Source: Anaeromicropila herbilytica (GTDB lineage Bacteria; Bacillota; Clostridia; Lachnospirales; Lachnospiraceae). From it: a DNA stretch of 64,000 nucleotides. Below, in pieces: positions 52,353 to 60,961 of this stretch; within the stretch, counting starts at the first letter, position 1; each line of letters opens with the position of its first letter. The notes below the pieces were generated by a model. That model ran no database searches, was not told the DNA's origin, and was given only the letters and a program-made list of their open reading frames with translations. The position numbers were made by a program, and so were the translations under genes. Where the stretch lies: positions 2,643,001-2,707,000 of the forward strand of contig NZ_AP024169.1 of the NCBI RefSeq assembly GCF_016591975.1. Reading direction: 5' to 3'.

Positions 52353-53105
52353 TTAAACTATCTTACGCCACTTCAAATTCATTGCTTTTATATAACTTCC
52401 ATTGTAAGCAGGATCCTCATTTTCCATATACCCATCAGCCCAAAAGACAGTTTCATTTTCTACCAGCATTGTTGCTTCGTAAATATAGCGGTCGTAGTTT
52501 TCCTTTGCAGGTCGAATATTAAGTTCTAATAATCCTTCGAAACAAAGTTCAACTACCCCATACCAACCGCTATTATCAAAGATTGCTGTAACTCCTGTAT
52601 ATCCATGTTCTTCAACATAAACGAGTTTATCTAATGTCGAATCATGAAAACCCACAAATAATTTCATAAATTCATTTGCATCTTCTTGTGTCTGAATGTA
52701 ATCCCATTTGTCTTTGTCTGATAATTGGCGAAGTTTAATTTTATATTTTTCAGCCAAAACAGATTTGTTATCAATAATATCAGCGATAAATTCAAAGTTT
52801 TCACAAACATCCGTATATCCACAAAGCTTATCGATATTCATATATTTTTCATTTTTCTTACAATAGTGCTTATATTTTAATAGCAAAGCATTTTCGTAAA
52901 CTATGAAATCATCATTGTCTCTTTGAATGGTTTCCACAAGAGGTTGAGCTGGCTCGATGCTTTTGTCCAAATACTCAACAAGTTCAAAACAGTTTTTCAA
53001 TGGATTAAGAACAATATATTGTAAAAACCAACCCACGTTAATAGTTCCATAAACTATTGACTTATAGTAACGACTATTAAGCTTATCATATACACGAACA
53101 AACAT
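52353..53105 (-). CDS. Hypothetical protein, DUF4085-like
   Basis: A 250-residue protein. The C-terminal part with FHDSTLDKLVYVEEHGYTG, WYGVVELCFEGLLELN and a final LKWRKI looks like a small beta domain found in the DUF4085 family and in some immunity proteins; the identification is tentative. The N-terminal half is charged and helical. No catalytic motif is evident. The start follows GAAAGGAGCGTTTTA, and the array motif is 66 bp upstream. Confidence 0.65.
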   Translation of the reverse strand: MFVRVYDKLNSRYYKSIVYGTINVGWFLQYIVLNPLKNCFELVEYLDKSIEPAQPLVETIQRDNDDFIVYENALLLKYKHYCKKNEKYMNIDKLCGYTDVCENFEFIADIIDNKSVLAEKYKIKLRQLSDKDKWDYIQTQEDANEFMKLFVGFHDSTLDKLVYVEEHGYTGVTAIFDNSGWYGVVELCFEGLLELNIRPAKENYDRYIYEATMLVENETVFWADGYMENEDPAYNGSYIKAMNLKWRKIV

Positions 53106-53170
53106 TAAAACGCTCCTTTCTTGATTTTTAACACTGCGGCAAAATCAAAATTTCTTTTTTATTACCTACA

Positions 53171-53181
53171 TAAATATAATG
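53171..53181 (-). repeat. Array motif copy, best conserved
   Basis: Minus strand CTTCCCATTATATTTATGTAG, 66 bp before the DUF4085-like gene. A TTGCGA box lies 19 bp before TATATT. Confidence 0.65.
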
Positions 53182-53258
53182 GGAAGTATGTTTTATTTCG
53201 CAATTCTTAACATAGTGAAGTAAAAGAACTTCTAATTTTTATTATCATAACAACTATA

Positions 53259-54176
53259 CTATTCAAACAATAACCGCATAGAAGATACATTAGGAGATAT
53301 TACTCTTCCATCCCAAGGACCAATAACTCCCAACTCCTTTGGTGTGATTTTTTGATAGCCACCTTCCATACCTTGTATCTCAATATTGCATTGTTCATCA
53401 ATTGATATAATTGCAGATAAAGGTTCACTATGTAAGACAATATCTTTTATAGATGGGTACTTTTCGTGAATCTCACTGGAATAGCAAAAATGTTCATATT
53501 CTGGACCAAACCATTTATAAGATATTGAGTTAAGGGTAAAATAATAAGTTTTGTTAATCCTTTCTATTGAATCTGTATGGTCGTGACCATTAACACAAAG
53601 TAATATCTTCTTCCCATTAGCTGTTGCTTGATTAATGATACTTTGTACTTCTTCTCGGTTAGATACACCACGCTTTCTAAAGCTGTTTTCTAAGCTGTGA
53701 TGTGAAAATATAACTATAGGTAACAAGCTTTCTGATATTTCTCGCTGTAGCCAATTTAATTCAAAATCGGGTATTGATGGATATATACCATCTGTTACTT
53801 CATAATTACGCTTATGATATACTTCATATTCATTACCGTATCGAATAAAAGCGGCATCAAGCACTATAAACTTTATATTTCCAGATTCAAATGAATAGTA
53901 TGAGTGTTCCATACCAAGCCAATTTATAACATCTTTTTTAGTATACAGGTCAGAATCATGATTGCCTATTACGTGGTGATGCGGCTTTTCAAAATCATTA
54001 AATATTGATAGTAATTCTTCATTCTCATGGCATGGATTACAGAAATCTCCAAGCTCAATTATAAAATCCACCTCTGCTTCACGTGCCCTTGTTATAAAAC
54101 TATTTAATCTTTCTAACCCATCTGGTATAACATCATGATGTAAATCTGTAAAAAGTGCAAATTTTATACTGCCCAT
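53259..54176 (-). CDS. Calcineurin-like metallophosphoesterase
   Basis: A 305-residue phosphoesterase (ATG 54176 after GGAGGTATGTAATCTA). The metal-binding motifs are in order: FTDLHHD, IELGDFCNP, VIGNHDSDL, FSHHS and VNGHDHTD. The usual D-x-H of motif one appears as DLHHD. No signal peptide is present. Members hydrolyse phosphate esters of nucleotides or proteins. The substrate is unknown. Confidence 0.9.
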   Translation of the reverse strand: MGSIKFALFTDLHHDVIPDGLERLNSFITRAREAEVDFIIELGDFCNPCHENEELLSIFNDFEKPHHHVIGNHDSDLYTKKDVINWLGMEHSYYSFESGNIKFIVLDAAFIRYGNEYEVYHKRNYEVTDGIYPSIPDFELNWLQREISESLLPIVIFSHHSLENSFRKRGVSNREEVQSIINQATANGKKILLCVNGHDHTDSIERINKTYYFTLNSISYKWFGPEYEHFCYSSEIHEKYPSIKDIVLHSEPLSAIISIDEQCNIEIQGMEGGYQKITPKELGVIGPWDGRVISPNVSSMRLLFE

Positions 54177-54274
54177 TAGATTACATACCTCCTTTAAATT
54201 TTCAGATAACATAAGTAATTTTTACTTCGCTATTGATAATAAAAAAGCATATTACATTATAAATTGTTTATTAC

Positions 54275-54290
54275 TTCGTATTATGCTCAT
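54275..54290. repeat. Second short repeat, copy 1 (matches 59680-59695)
   Basis: TTCGTATTATGCTCAT, matching 59680-59695 at 15 of 16 bases. It overlaps the stop of the GNAT gene at 54287. Confidence 0.45.
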
Positions 54291-54802
54291 TTTGTTCGAT
54301 CTACAGAATACAGATAAAAATCCATATCTATATTCCTAAAATTCTTAGTATCTTTATCAATAATATTCATACCGTTTCGAACAGCAACTTTTTGAGAGGC
54401 TATATTAGTGTCCCTAATAGTAGAATAAACGCTACTTGCATTAAGAACTGAGAAAGCGTATTCCTTGCAAGCAATTACCGCCTCTGTTGCGTAACCTTTG
54501 TGCCAATACGCTTTTTGAAATAAATATCCTATCTCCAAAATCTCTTTTTCTCTCCAGCCTTGCATTGTCAAGCCACATTGACCAATCATTTCGTTTGTTT
54601 CTTTTAATACAACAGCCCAAAGTCCAAAACCATACTCTTCATATCTTTTAAGATGTCTGTTAAGCCAATTTTGTGCTTCTTCTAAGCTGAATGCACTCTC
54701 ATAAGCAGCACGCATTACTTCCTCATCACACAATATTTTGCACAATGCATCATAATCGGACTGCATCATTTCTCTAATTATTAGACGTTTTGTTTCTATC
54801 AA
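54287..54802 (-). CDS. GNAT family N-acetyltransferase (RimJ-like)
   Basis: A 171-residue acetyltransferase starting at TTG 54802 (GGTGGAGAATTTT before it). It has the RimJ/RimL layout: IETKRLIIREMMQSDYDALC, YGFGLWAVVLKETNEMIGQ, GYLFQKAYWHKGYATEAV and NIASQKVAVRNGMNII. It is similar in plan to the gene at 720-1256. The substrate is unknown. Confidence 0.88.
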   Translation of the reverse strand: MIETKRLIIREMMQSDYDALCKILCDEEVMRAAYESAFSLEEAQNWLNRHLKRYEEYGFGLWAVVLKETNEMIGQCGLTMQGWREKEILEIGYLFQKAYWHKGYATEAVIACKEYAFSVLNASSVYSTIRDTNIASQKVAVRNGMNIIDKDTKNFRNIDMDFYLYSVDRTK

Positions 54803-54872
54803 AAATTCTCCACCTTTCTATTATATAAATAACCTTTCAGAAATTTCTTGCTTATTATTAAATCTACTCACT

Positions 54873-54899
54873 TATATACAGTACATATAATTACATAAT
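54873..54899. repeat. Short repeat, copy 2 (matches 4258-4284)
   Basis: Matches the end of the VOC gene and the bases after it at 25 of 27 positions, but no VOC gene is present here. Confidence 0.5.
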
Positions 54900-54911
54900 T
54901 TTACCATATAT

Positions 54912-54965
54912 TGATAAAAATAAAAACCTGATAAGAATAATTAATGAACTATCTTGGCAGGTTTA
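54912..54965 (-). terminator. Orphan terminator-like hairpin
   Basis: AAACCTG (54924-54930) and CAGGTTT (54958-54964) with an inner AAGA/TCTT; on the minus strand TTTTTATTTTTAT follows. No intact minus-strand gene lies directly upstream, so it may be left from a deleted gene. Confidence 0.55.
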
Positions 54966-55098
54966 TTAATTTTAGAAAATAAAAGTTATTCTTATATTAA
55001 ATCCTTTTCTCACAACGATATGTCTGCTGAATTATGACTTGGCATTCACCAATCACCTCTTAGAGACAAAGATACGGAATAGATTTTGCTTCCATTTA

Positions 55099-55127
55099 TT
55101 TACAGCTTTTATAAATAATGTTATAAT
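55099..55127 (+). promoter_or_regulatory. Promoter of the secreted plus-strand gene
   Basis: TTTACA (55099-55104), 17-bp spacer, TATAAT (55122-55127), about 120 bp before the TTG start. Confidence 0.7.
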
Positions 55128-55249
55128 ATTTATTAACGTAAAGTTGATGGAAAGTGAGTTGATTAAGATTTTTTTTGTTTCTTCACTTGCTTTATAAACA
55201 ACTAGAATGTGAGGAAAAAAAATTAAAATATTATAAGGAGTGGCTATTT

Positions 55250-55915
55250 TTGAAAAAGCATAAACATATTGTACATTTACTGCTTACAATAAGTATATTA
55301 TTTACTATGGTGGCAGGTTTTTGTACAATGAATAATACTATAGTAGCAAAGGAAAAAAATTTTAAGACTCTTACACTTAAAGTAATTTCATGTAATACTT
55401 ATTTCTACCTTGATGATAGTCAAGATTTTAGTTATGACTACGATAAAACTTTATTTGATGTAGACGTAAAAGATGATGATTCAAATCGATGCATTACAAT
55501 ATCTAAAAAAAAGGGTGCAAAACCTACTATTGATGATAAAGTATTAATTTATATGCCAGCTTCATTACCATTTGATAATGTAAGAATTAAAAATAAATCA
55601 GCCGGAATGTCTCTCTGTGAAATAAATAAACCTATCACAATTAATGCAAATAAAGCTTCACTCGTTATACCTCTTCCTAAAGACTTTTCTGAAAGCCTTA
55701 ATGTAACAGCAGTCTCTTCAGCAATGGTGATTAAAGCAAGTAAAAAAACTGGTATCAATTTTTCATTAAAAGCAAAAGAATCAGCGGTTGCTTTACCTAA
55801 GTCATATTCAAAATATTATCCAACAAAAAAAGAATACTCTTATACTTACGGAGATGGCGCAGTTGATATCACTTCTGATATTACTTCTTGTTCCTTCGTT
55901 CTAAAATTAAAGTAA
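55250..55915 (+). CDS. Secreted DUF4097-like beta protein
   Basis: A 221-residue exported protein. Translation is taken from TTG 55250, which follows AAGGAG at the right distance and opens a signal peptide (KKHKHIVHLLLTISILFTMV); upstream codons lack a site. The mature part shows repeated short strands such as LIYMPASLPFDNVRIKNKSA, ITINANKASLVIPLP and MVIKASKKTGI, as in the DUF4097 putative adhesin family, which forms a beta-helix-like stack. It is the only intact plus-strand gene in the third block and has its own promoter and terminator. Function unknown. Confidence 0.75.
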   Translation: MKKHKHIVHLLLTISILFTMVAGFCTMNNTIVAKEKNFKTLTLKVISCNTYFYLDDSQDFSYDYDKTLFDVDVKDDDSNRCITISKKKGAKPTIDDKVLIYMPASLPFDNVRIKNKSAGMSLCEINKPITINANKASLVIPLPKDFSESLNVTAVSSAMVIKASKKTGINFSLKAKESAVALPKSYSKYYPTKKEYSYTYGDGAVDITSDITSCSFVLKLK

Positions 55916-55944
55916 TATGCCAAGTTGTAGCTTGCACGACCACT

Positions 55945-55980
55945 TAAAACAGTCACAAAAAGTGACTGTTTTTTTGTTTT
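55945..55980 (+). terminator. Rho-independent terminator
   Basis: AAACAGTCAC and GTGACTGTTT form a 10-bp stem with a 5-base loop and a T run, directly after the secreted protein gene. Confidence 0.88.
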
Positions 55981-56024
55981 TCACTTCTAATTTTGCTTTC
56001 ATAATATTGCTCCACCGTTTGACT

Positions 56025-56768
56025 TTAAGAATTTCTAAGTTCGCCTTCAAATCTAAGTTTATTGTCAGACATCCACGCAGGCATAAAACCAGCTCTGTAT
56101 GCTACTTTTTGCGATGCAATGTTGCATGCAGTTGTTGAGTAAACAGGAACCAAATTTCGGTTTAATATATCGATAGTTAGAGCATTAACCAAATACACTG
56201 CTAAACCGTTACTACGATATTCAGATAGTACATCAACCCCAATCGCCCACATCTTTGAACACCATTCCGAAGCTGACGCCATAGCGATAACAACATTATC
56301 TTTTTTTGCAAGAAAAACCAGAGTGTTCTGTATAGGATGATTTAGATTATGTTGTATTGCATAGTTGAAACCTTTCAGCTTATAAAGTTTGTATATTTCG
56401 CTTTTTTCAATTTTTTCATATAAAAAACCGTCAGGTGCAGAAAGATGCTTCAAATTATCAAGGTCAGGCAGATAATTCATAGCATAATCGCTAATAAATG
56501 GCATTGCATAAGCTTCATCACGGCTTTTTCCAACGAGCTGTTCTTTAACATATTGTAATCGTTTTGGAGTTGCAGATATAATAATAGACTTCCCCATTGT
56601 CAACATTTCAAAGTATTGCTCTCCACGAAGAAAAGGTCGTCTTCCTGGATTATCACTTGCCTCCACGAAAATAAAGCTGTCTTTTTTGCCATTTAAGTCT
56701 TCAACAGTACAGTTCAAATCAATAGCAAGTTGGTTCTGAACTATTCCTAACAATTCTCTTTTTGTCAT
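56025..56768 (-). CDS. GNAT-family acetyltransferase, paralog of 40985-41710
   Basis: A 247-residue protein with the same two-part plan as the gene at 40985: an N-terminal half with QNQLAIDLNCTVEDLNGK and PGRRPFLRGEQYFEML, and a C-terminal GNAT domain with VIAMASASEWCSKMWAIGVD, VLSEYRSNGLAVYLV and NIASQKVAYRAGFMPAW. Start: GAAGGAAGGCTTATA. The pair shows that array members duplicate. Substrate unknown. Confidence 0.88.
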   Translation of the reverse strand: MTKRELLGIVQNQLAIDLNCTVEDLNGKKDSFIFVEASDNPGRRPFLRGEQYFEMLTMGKSIIISATPKRLQYVKEQLVGKSRDEAYAMPFISDYAMNYLPDLDNLKHLSAPDGFLYEKIEKSEIYKLYKLKGFNYAIQHNLNHPIQNTLVFLAKKDNVVIAMASASEWCSKMWAIGVDVLSEYRSNGLAVYLVNALTIDILNRNLVPVYSTTACNIASQKVAYRAGFMPAWMSDNKLRFEGELRNS

Positions 56769-56855
56769 TATAAGCCTTCCTTCACAAAATAAATAGCGGT
56801 AGTTCGCCTAAGTTACCTACTGCGAATCACTATCGTCTAATTTTTCACTGCCTAA

Positions 56856-56870
56856 TAAATATAAATAATG
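56856..56870 (-). repeat. Array motif copy with a 4-bp insertion
   Basis: Minus strand CTTCCCATTATTTATATTTATTAGG, 88 bp before the GNAT gene, followed by the TTCGCAGTAG hairpin-like block at about 56810-56832. Confidence 0.55.
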
Positions 56871-56902
56871 GGAAGTTCGTTAATTTGGGACAAATAAGAA
56901 TC

Positions 56903-57022
56903 TTATCTACTCATGTCCCATTCTGACTTAAGTATAGCGTAACATTCTCTGTCTCCGATGCTACCATCTTTTTGATAACAATATCGTCTAAAAGTACCCT
57001 CATGTGTCATCCCAATTTTTTT
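56903..57022 (-). pseudogene. GNAT C-terminal remnant
   Basis: An uninitiated frame reads KKIGMTHEGTFRRYCYQKDG followed by DRECYAILKSEW, the last strand and tail of a RimJ-like GNAT. A stop in the same frame lies just upstream, so only the end of the gene is left. Confidence 0.65.
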
Positions 57023-57028
57023 ATGGTA

Positions 57029-57513
57029 TTATGGAATCAAATTGTCACTGGAATTTGCCGCTAAAAAATCATCTTCCGTTGAAGGTGCGACAATTGCCAC
57101 CGCATTATTTGCAGATAGACCATAATACAAAGGTCCATCCGTAAAGGCCGTAAAAGGAATCGAATACAAATTATAATCACCCTTACTTGCCAGGATACAA
57201 GATCTGCTCTTGAATAAATCATAGGTTATTCTCTTCTCCCAGGCTTCCTGAAATAAATCGACCTGAAGAGTAACGCTCTTACCCTTTTCAAGCTTTACCC
57301 AGAAGTCTAATACCGCTGTTTCTCCCTTCTTAACAAATTGTGTAGAATTGCTTAAGGTAGTCCATTTTCCCATTCTACTGTCAATATGCCAGCAGGAAAT
57401 TTCTTTATCAAATGCATTCTTATGTAACTCAATTACACCTACACTCGAAGGTACATAAGGATTGTTCTGCCAATCCGTCGTGTTGATAGTTATAAAATAT
57501 TGATAGGGTTTAA
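57029..57513 (-). pseudogene. C-terminal fragment of a carbohydrate-active or secreted protein
   Basis: The frame is open from just after a stop at about 57513 to 57029 but has no start codon until an internal ATG at 57373. It reads TINTTDWQNNPYVPSSVGVI, CWHIDSRMGKWTTL, VLDFWVKLEKGKSVTLQVDL and ends NSSDNLIP. The alternating beta pattern with aromatic residues suits a beta-sandwich module at the end of a glycoside hydrolase or similar protein; I cannot name the family. Only this tail is present, so it is a remnant. Confidence 0.6.
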
Positions 57514-57514
57514 G

Positions 57515-58732
57515 TTAACCTGATTTCCTACTCTTAATAAATTCTTTATTCGTATTTTCTCTTTTTAAAACTGATTTCTTTTTGTTCTTTTCTAAATCAA
57601 TTATTTCTTTACGCAGCTCAACAAATTTACGAATATATTCAATATCCAGTTCACTTGGATTTATTATCTGAAATGTCGGACTACCACAGACTCTAACATT
57701 CCTTCCAAATACCTCACATTTCCAACCAAGATGGGTAGTGGAGCAAGCGGTACAATAACTCAGATGCCTCATAAAATAATTGACAAATTCAACACCTTGT
57801 CCCTTTATCTTATCGAGGTATAATGGTAAATCACTCATTGCCCCATTAATTCTGACTCTAACTGTATTCACCAACTTGCTTCTATGCTCAAATCTGTCAT
57901 CTGTATCGATGCACATCACATGCACGCCCTTGTAATGATAATTTACTTTCCAATAGGTAGAGCAATCGCTGGTTAATCCTAACTCTGGTGCCAAGGCATG
58001 TACCTGATCAATAATATCTCGATGACTATCGATTAATGGCTGTACTACATCATCAAATTTAGGTGTATATCTATAAAATATCTGACGGAAATCTGTATGA
58101 TGAAAATTATGCCCACCAAAGGTCTCAACATATTCAGAGGATCTGGCTAGTTCAGTCATAGCCTGCAGCATATTAGGATAACGATTGGAGGTAATAGTGA
58201 CTCCATCATCCGATTCCGTTATGATTAAGCCAACTCTTTGAAACGCATTCATACGCACCTGATAGGGAACCACATTCAACAGATTCTTAAGTTTTGGATT
58301 CAATTTCACGTCAAAGAACTTCTTTATCCCATAATACTCCTCATTCGGTAGTGTTAAAGCGTTATTCGTTAATCTGCCAATCTTACCTAATGACAATAAC
58401 AAATGCTGGTAAGGCTGAATACAATTACGGGCTTTAGAACGCAAGGCTTTTGTTTTACTCGGATACTTTTGTTTCATGCCGTTTTCTTTGGCATCGCCTA
58501 AGAATTCATCATATTCCCCAGGATTCATCCCCCAAGCACTGGGATCCTCATACATATCGGAATGCATTTCCATTACAAAGGAATAGTATTCCTGACAGCT
58601 TCTTACCATCTCTTGATCGATTCCTTCCGTACAAGCAAGAGATCTTTCAATGGGAGTTTGTCTTAACGCATTCAGATAAATCACCTTATGAACATAGGTT
58701 GGGAACGCTCTCTTTTCTTTAATAAATTGCAT
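57515..58732 (-). CDS. Hypothetical protein of about 405 residues
   Basis: The start is ATG 58732, with GAGGAGGTTATTT before it; the frame continues 5 codons upstream. The family is not recognised. Visible features are a helical N-terminal half, an ITSNRYPNMLQAMTEL stretch, GGHNFHHTDFRQIFY, HVMCIDTDDRFEHRS and a Cys cluster CTACSTTHLGWKCEV with VCG that could bind zinc. The C-terminus is a basic coiled stretch (KNKKKSVLKRENTNKEFIKS). There is no signal peptide. Codon use looks like the rest of the window, and there is no sign of a transposase triad. Confidence 0.7.
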   Translation of the reverse strand: MQFIKEKRAFPTYVHKVIYLNALRQTPIERSLACTEGIDQEMVRSCQEYYSFVMEMHSDMYEDPSAWGMNPGEYDEFLGDAKENGMKQKYPSKTKALRSKARNCIQPYQHLLLSLGKIGRLTNNALTLPNEEYYGIKKFFDVKLNPKLKNLLNVVPYQVRMNAFQRVGLIITESDDGVTITSNRYPNMLQAMTELARSSEYVETFGGHNFHHTDFRQIFYRYTPKFDDVVQPLIDSHRDIIDQVHALAPELGLTSDCSTYWKVNYHYKGVHVMCIDTDDRFEHRSKLVNTVRVRINGAMSDLPLYLDKIKGQGVEFVNYFMRHLSYCTACSTTHLGWKCEVFGRNVRVCGSPTFQIINPSELDIEYIRKFVELRKEIIDLEKNKKKSVLKRENTNKEFIKSRKSG

Positions 58733-58855
58733 AAATAACCTCCTCATATATTAAACCTTCTGTAAATCATTTATGTGAATCTTATCAAGTTCCTATGCTG
58801 TCAACGTCCCTGCCTCATATACAATTAATAGAATTACCAGCTGCTATTATTTTAC

Positions 58856-58936
58856 CTATAGAAGAATTAAAAACCCAGGAAAGAAAATGTTAAATAAGTT
58901 CCAATCGGTTTGACCTTGCCGAATGAGGTATATCAT
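58856..58936 (-). pseudogene. Phosphoglycerate-mutase-like gene stub
   Basis: An ATG at 58936 with an excellent binding site (TAGGAGGATAAAT) opens a 26-codon frame MIYLIRQGQTDWNLFNIF, followed by a stop. This is the opening of histidine phosphatases, where the motif is RHG; here the catalytic His is Gln. The rest of the gene is gone. The nearby stretch 58733-58855 shows nothing else. Confidence 0.7.
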
Positions 58937-59028
58937 ATATTTATCCTCCTAAAGAAAACAATAATAATTATCTATCTTCTAATAAATACGTTGTCCTCAT
59001 AAATATCAAAATAATGTATACTTTAGAG

Positions 59029-59556
59029 TTACTTAGTTTCGTTTCTCCAACCCACCAGTATTTTCTGTAACTTCCTTCTATTCTTTAATATAAGAAAAGG
59101 TTTATCAGGATACTTTTTGTGCATCTCCATAATTGTCTTCCTACCTGTTTTAGAAAAACTCCATATCCAGTTACAGAATTTTATAAATTCGAAATCAAAC
59201 TTTTCTTCAAGATATTGGGGCAAATCTGTGCGCTTAGTACCGTGTCTTTTCAATGCGCTAATTAAGCATGTAAATCGGTTAATATCAAGGAATATAATCA
59301 AATCTGCCACTTTATATCTCAATTCAATTGTACTATTATAATTACCATCAATAATCCATTTATCTTTTGATACTATATCAATTTGCTTTTTTAACCATTC
59401 TTCTTTCGGTGTCTTTTCCCAATTTGGACGCCAGTATTCAACATCAAGATGAATAAGTGGTAAACCAGTAATAGTAGATAATTCTTTTGCAAAAAAACTT
59501 TTACCGCTTCCACTATTACCAACTATAATTATCCTATTATATCTTGTAATGTCCAA
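59029..59556 (-). CDS. P-loop kinase-like protein (FlaR/topology-modulation-like)
   Basis: A 175-residue P-loop protein starting at TTG 59556 (AGGGAGCGATAAA before it); the longer frame has no site. Walker A is IIVGNSGSGKSFFAKEL at about 8-24. LPLIHLDVEYWRPNWEKTPKEEW and KWIIDGNYNSTIELR are the hallmarks of the group often annotated as DNA topology modulation protein FlaR, which by sequence is an adenylate-kinase-like enzyme. The true role is untested. Neighbours give no hint. Confidence 0.85.
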   Translation of the reverse strand: MDITRYNRIIIVGNSGSGKSFFAKELSTITGLPLIHLDVEYWRPNWEKTPKEEWLKKQIDIVSKDKWIIDGNYNSTIELRYKVADLIIFLDINRFTCLISALKRHGTKRTDLPQYLEEKFDFEFIKFCNWIWSFSKTGRKTIMEMHKKYPDKPFLILKNRRKLQKILVGWRNETK

Positions 59557-59679
59557 TTTATCGCTCCCTACTATTATTAATAATGTTAAGTTCACTTTTT
59601 CCACCAACTGCGAATATCCTAAACCTATCTTATGAGTCCATGTAAGATTGGAATACATTCCAAATAGTATTATTTAAAT

Positions 59680-59695
59680 TTCGCATTATGCTCAT
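59680..59695. repeat. Second short repeat, copy 2
   Basis: TTCGCATTATGCTCAT, matching 54275-54290 at 15 of 16 bases. It lies in a gap 47 bp past the MBL-fold gene stop. Confidence 0.45.
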
Positions 59696-59742
59696 AATCT
59701 TTATAATTTATAGAATACTTTATATACATAGTCATTCACTGA

Positions 59743-60477
59743 TTAGTTACTGATCAACTCCTGATATTTTTTGTTCAAATACTCCAATGTTTCTTCTTTG
59801 TTCGACGGAAGATCATGTCCTAACAAATAGATTTCAAAGTCGATCCCCTCTATAAATGCAATTAATGACCGGAGTCTTTTTTTGTTATAAGTTCCATTTT
59901 CCTCATAATGATCTTCACAATCTGCGTCACCCACAAATAACATTTTTTCCTCATGAAAGTACACAAATAAAGCATCTCTTGAATGAGTTGAATCTCTTGG
60001 AATGAGTGAAAGTGTTACACCACCCAAGTCTAATTGAGTTATACTATCAATCTCTATATAAGATGGAATCACACATATTTGAGATACATCCTTATACACC
60101 TTACAAATACACTCATTGCAAAATGCCATATCCTCTCCAGTTTGTTCACGCATTTTCATTTCTTTCAATGTCCATTTCCACTGGCTAACTTCTTTTAATT
60201 TATTGTTCGTCAACTCACTTGCGATGGTTTTTCCGTGAACATAAGGCATACCAAAAGTATGATCCCAGTGCCAATGTGTAATAATTGTATACTTTGGCAA
60301 TTTCATCCCTTCATTTTTTAGTTCTTGATAAAATTCTTGAACATGAGATTTACAGCTTCCCGCATCAATTGCAATACTATAATTACTTCCTTTTATGTAA
60401 TATAAGAATGGTCGATCAAGCTCTTCTACACCAGGCAGATAGAATACTTTGTCTGATAATTTTACTAATTTCATCAT
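59743..60477 (-). CDS. MBL-fold metallo-hydrolase
   Basis: A 244-residue metallo-beta-lactamase-fold hydrolase. The metal site is THWHWDHTFG near residues 66-75, followed by SRDALFVYFHEEKMLFVGDA (Asp ligand) and LLGHD. A CNECICK segment in the middle is unusual. Such enzymes hydrolyse lactones, thioesters or nucleotides. The start has GAGGTGTAGTGT, which overlaps the end of the upstream GNAT pseudogene. Confidence 0.88.
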   Translation of the reverse strand: MMKLVKLSDKVFYLPGVEELDRPFLYYIKGSNYSIAIDAGSCKSHVQEFYQELKNEGMKLPKYTIITHWHWDHTFGMPYVHGKTIASELTNNKLKEVSQWKWTLKEMKMREQTGEDMAFCNECICKVYKDVSQICVIPSYIEIDSITQLDLGGVTLSLIPRDSTHSRDALFVYFHEEKMLFVGDADCEDHYEENGTYNKKRLRSLIAFIEGIDFEIYLLGHDLPSNKEETLEYLNKKYQELISN

Positions 60478-60480
60478 ACA

Positions 60481-60824
60481 CTACACCTCAATTCTTCCAG
60501 ACATAAATATGACATTCTCTTCTACATGAATACCATTTTTCTCATAAAAAAGCACACTTGGTTTACCTCTTTCTGTTGTCAACGCAATTCCAGATACTTT
60601 TTCACTTTCGTTTCCTAGTTCATCACGAACATATGTAAGTAAATTTGAACCAATATTCATTCTTTGATAGTCTGGGTGTACACTAAATTCATCTACCCAT
60701 ATTTCTTTAAAATCCAAGTATAAGTCCAGTTTTCATTCCATGGCGACTCTTTAAACGCTTTCATAAGTTCTATGGCGCAGCTAGGAATATCCTCTGTAAG
60801 CATTCTTCTATATTCAATAGTCAT
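60481..60824 (-). pseudogene. GNAT gene with internal deletion and frame change
   Basis: From ATG 60824 (AAAGAGGAAATTGTT upstream) the frame reads TIEYRRMLTEDIPSCAIELM and AFKESPWNENW, the start of a GNAT. A different frame then carries YLDFKEIWVDEFSVHPDYQR, the middle of the same fold, to its normal end near 60481. Strands 2 and 3 are missing between them. The junction lies near 60715-60730. The gene cannot make an active enzyme. Confidence 0.8.
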
Positions 60825-60950
60825 AACAATTTCCTCTTTTTCCTGTTCGAAGTATATCTGACCCAAAGTACTCATTGCATATACGTCAAGCTTAGCTTCC
60901 TCCAACGGATTATCTAAAAATATGCGAAGTTCAGTGCACCTAGATAAATT
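60825..60950 (-). pseudogene. Unidentified coding remnant ahead of the GNAT pseudogene
   Basis: In the same frame as the GNAT head, the sequence upstream reads CTELRIFLDNPLEEAKLDVY followed by AMSTLGQIYFEQEKEEIV without a start and after a TAG. It looks like the tail of some other protein run into the GNAT. I do not recognise it. Confidence 0.3.
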
Positions 60951-60961
60951 GGGATTCTACG

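Larger units (their letters stand above)
54803..55098. other. Gap with orphan terminator and repeat remnant
   Basis: This gap carries the 27-bp repeat shared with the VOC gene tail (54873-54899), then an orphan terminator-like hairpin at 54912-54965. A TTGGCATTCACCAATCACC stretch near 55041 resembles sequence at 4853-4868. It looks like debris of a lost array gene. Confidence 0.4.

Noticed and set aside
57515..58732. Transposase or integrase
   Set aside because: No DDE, HUH or tyrosine recombinase pattern, no inverted repeats and no target duplication were seen around the gene.
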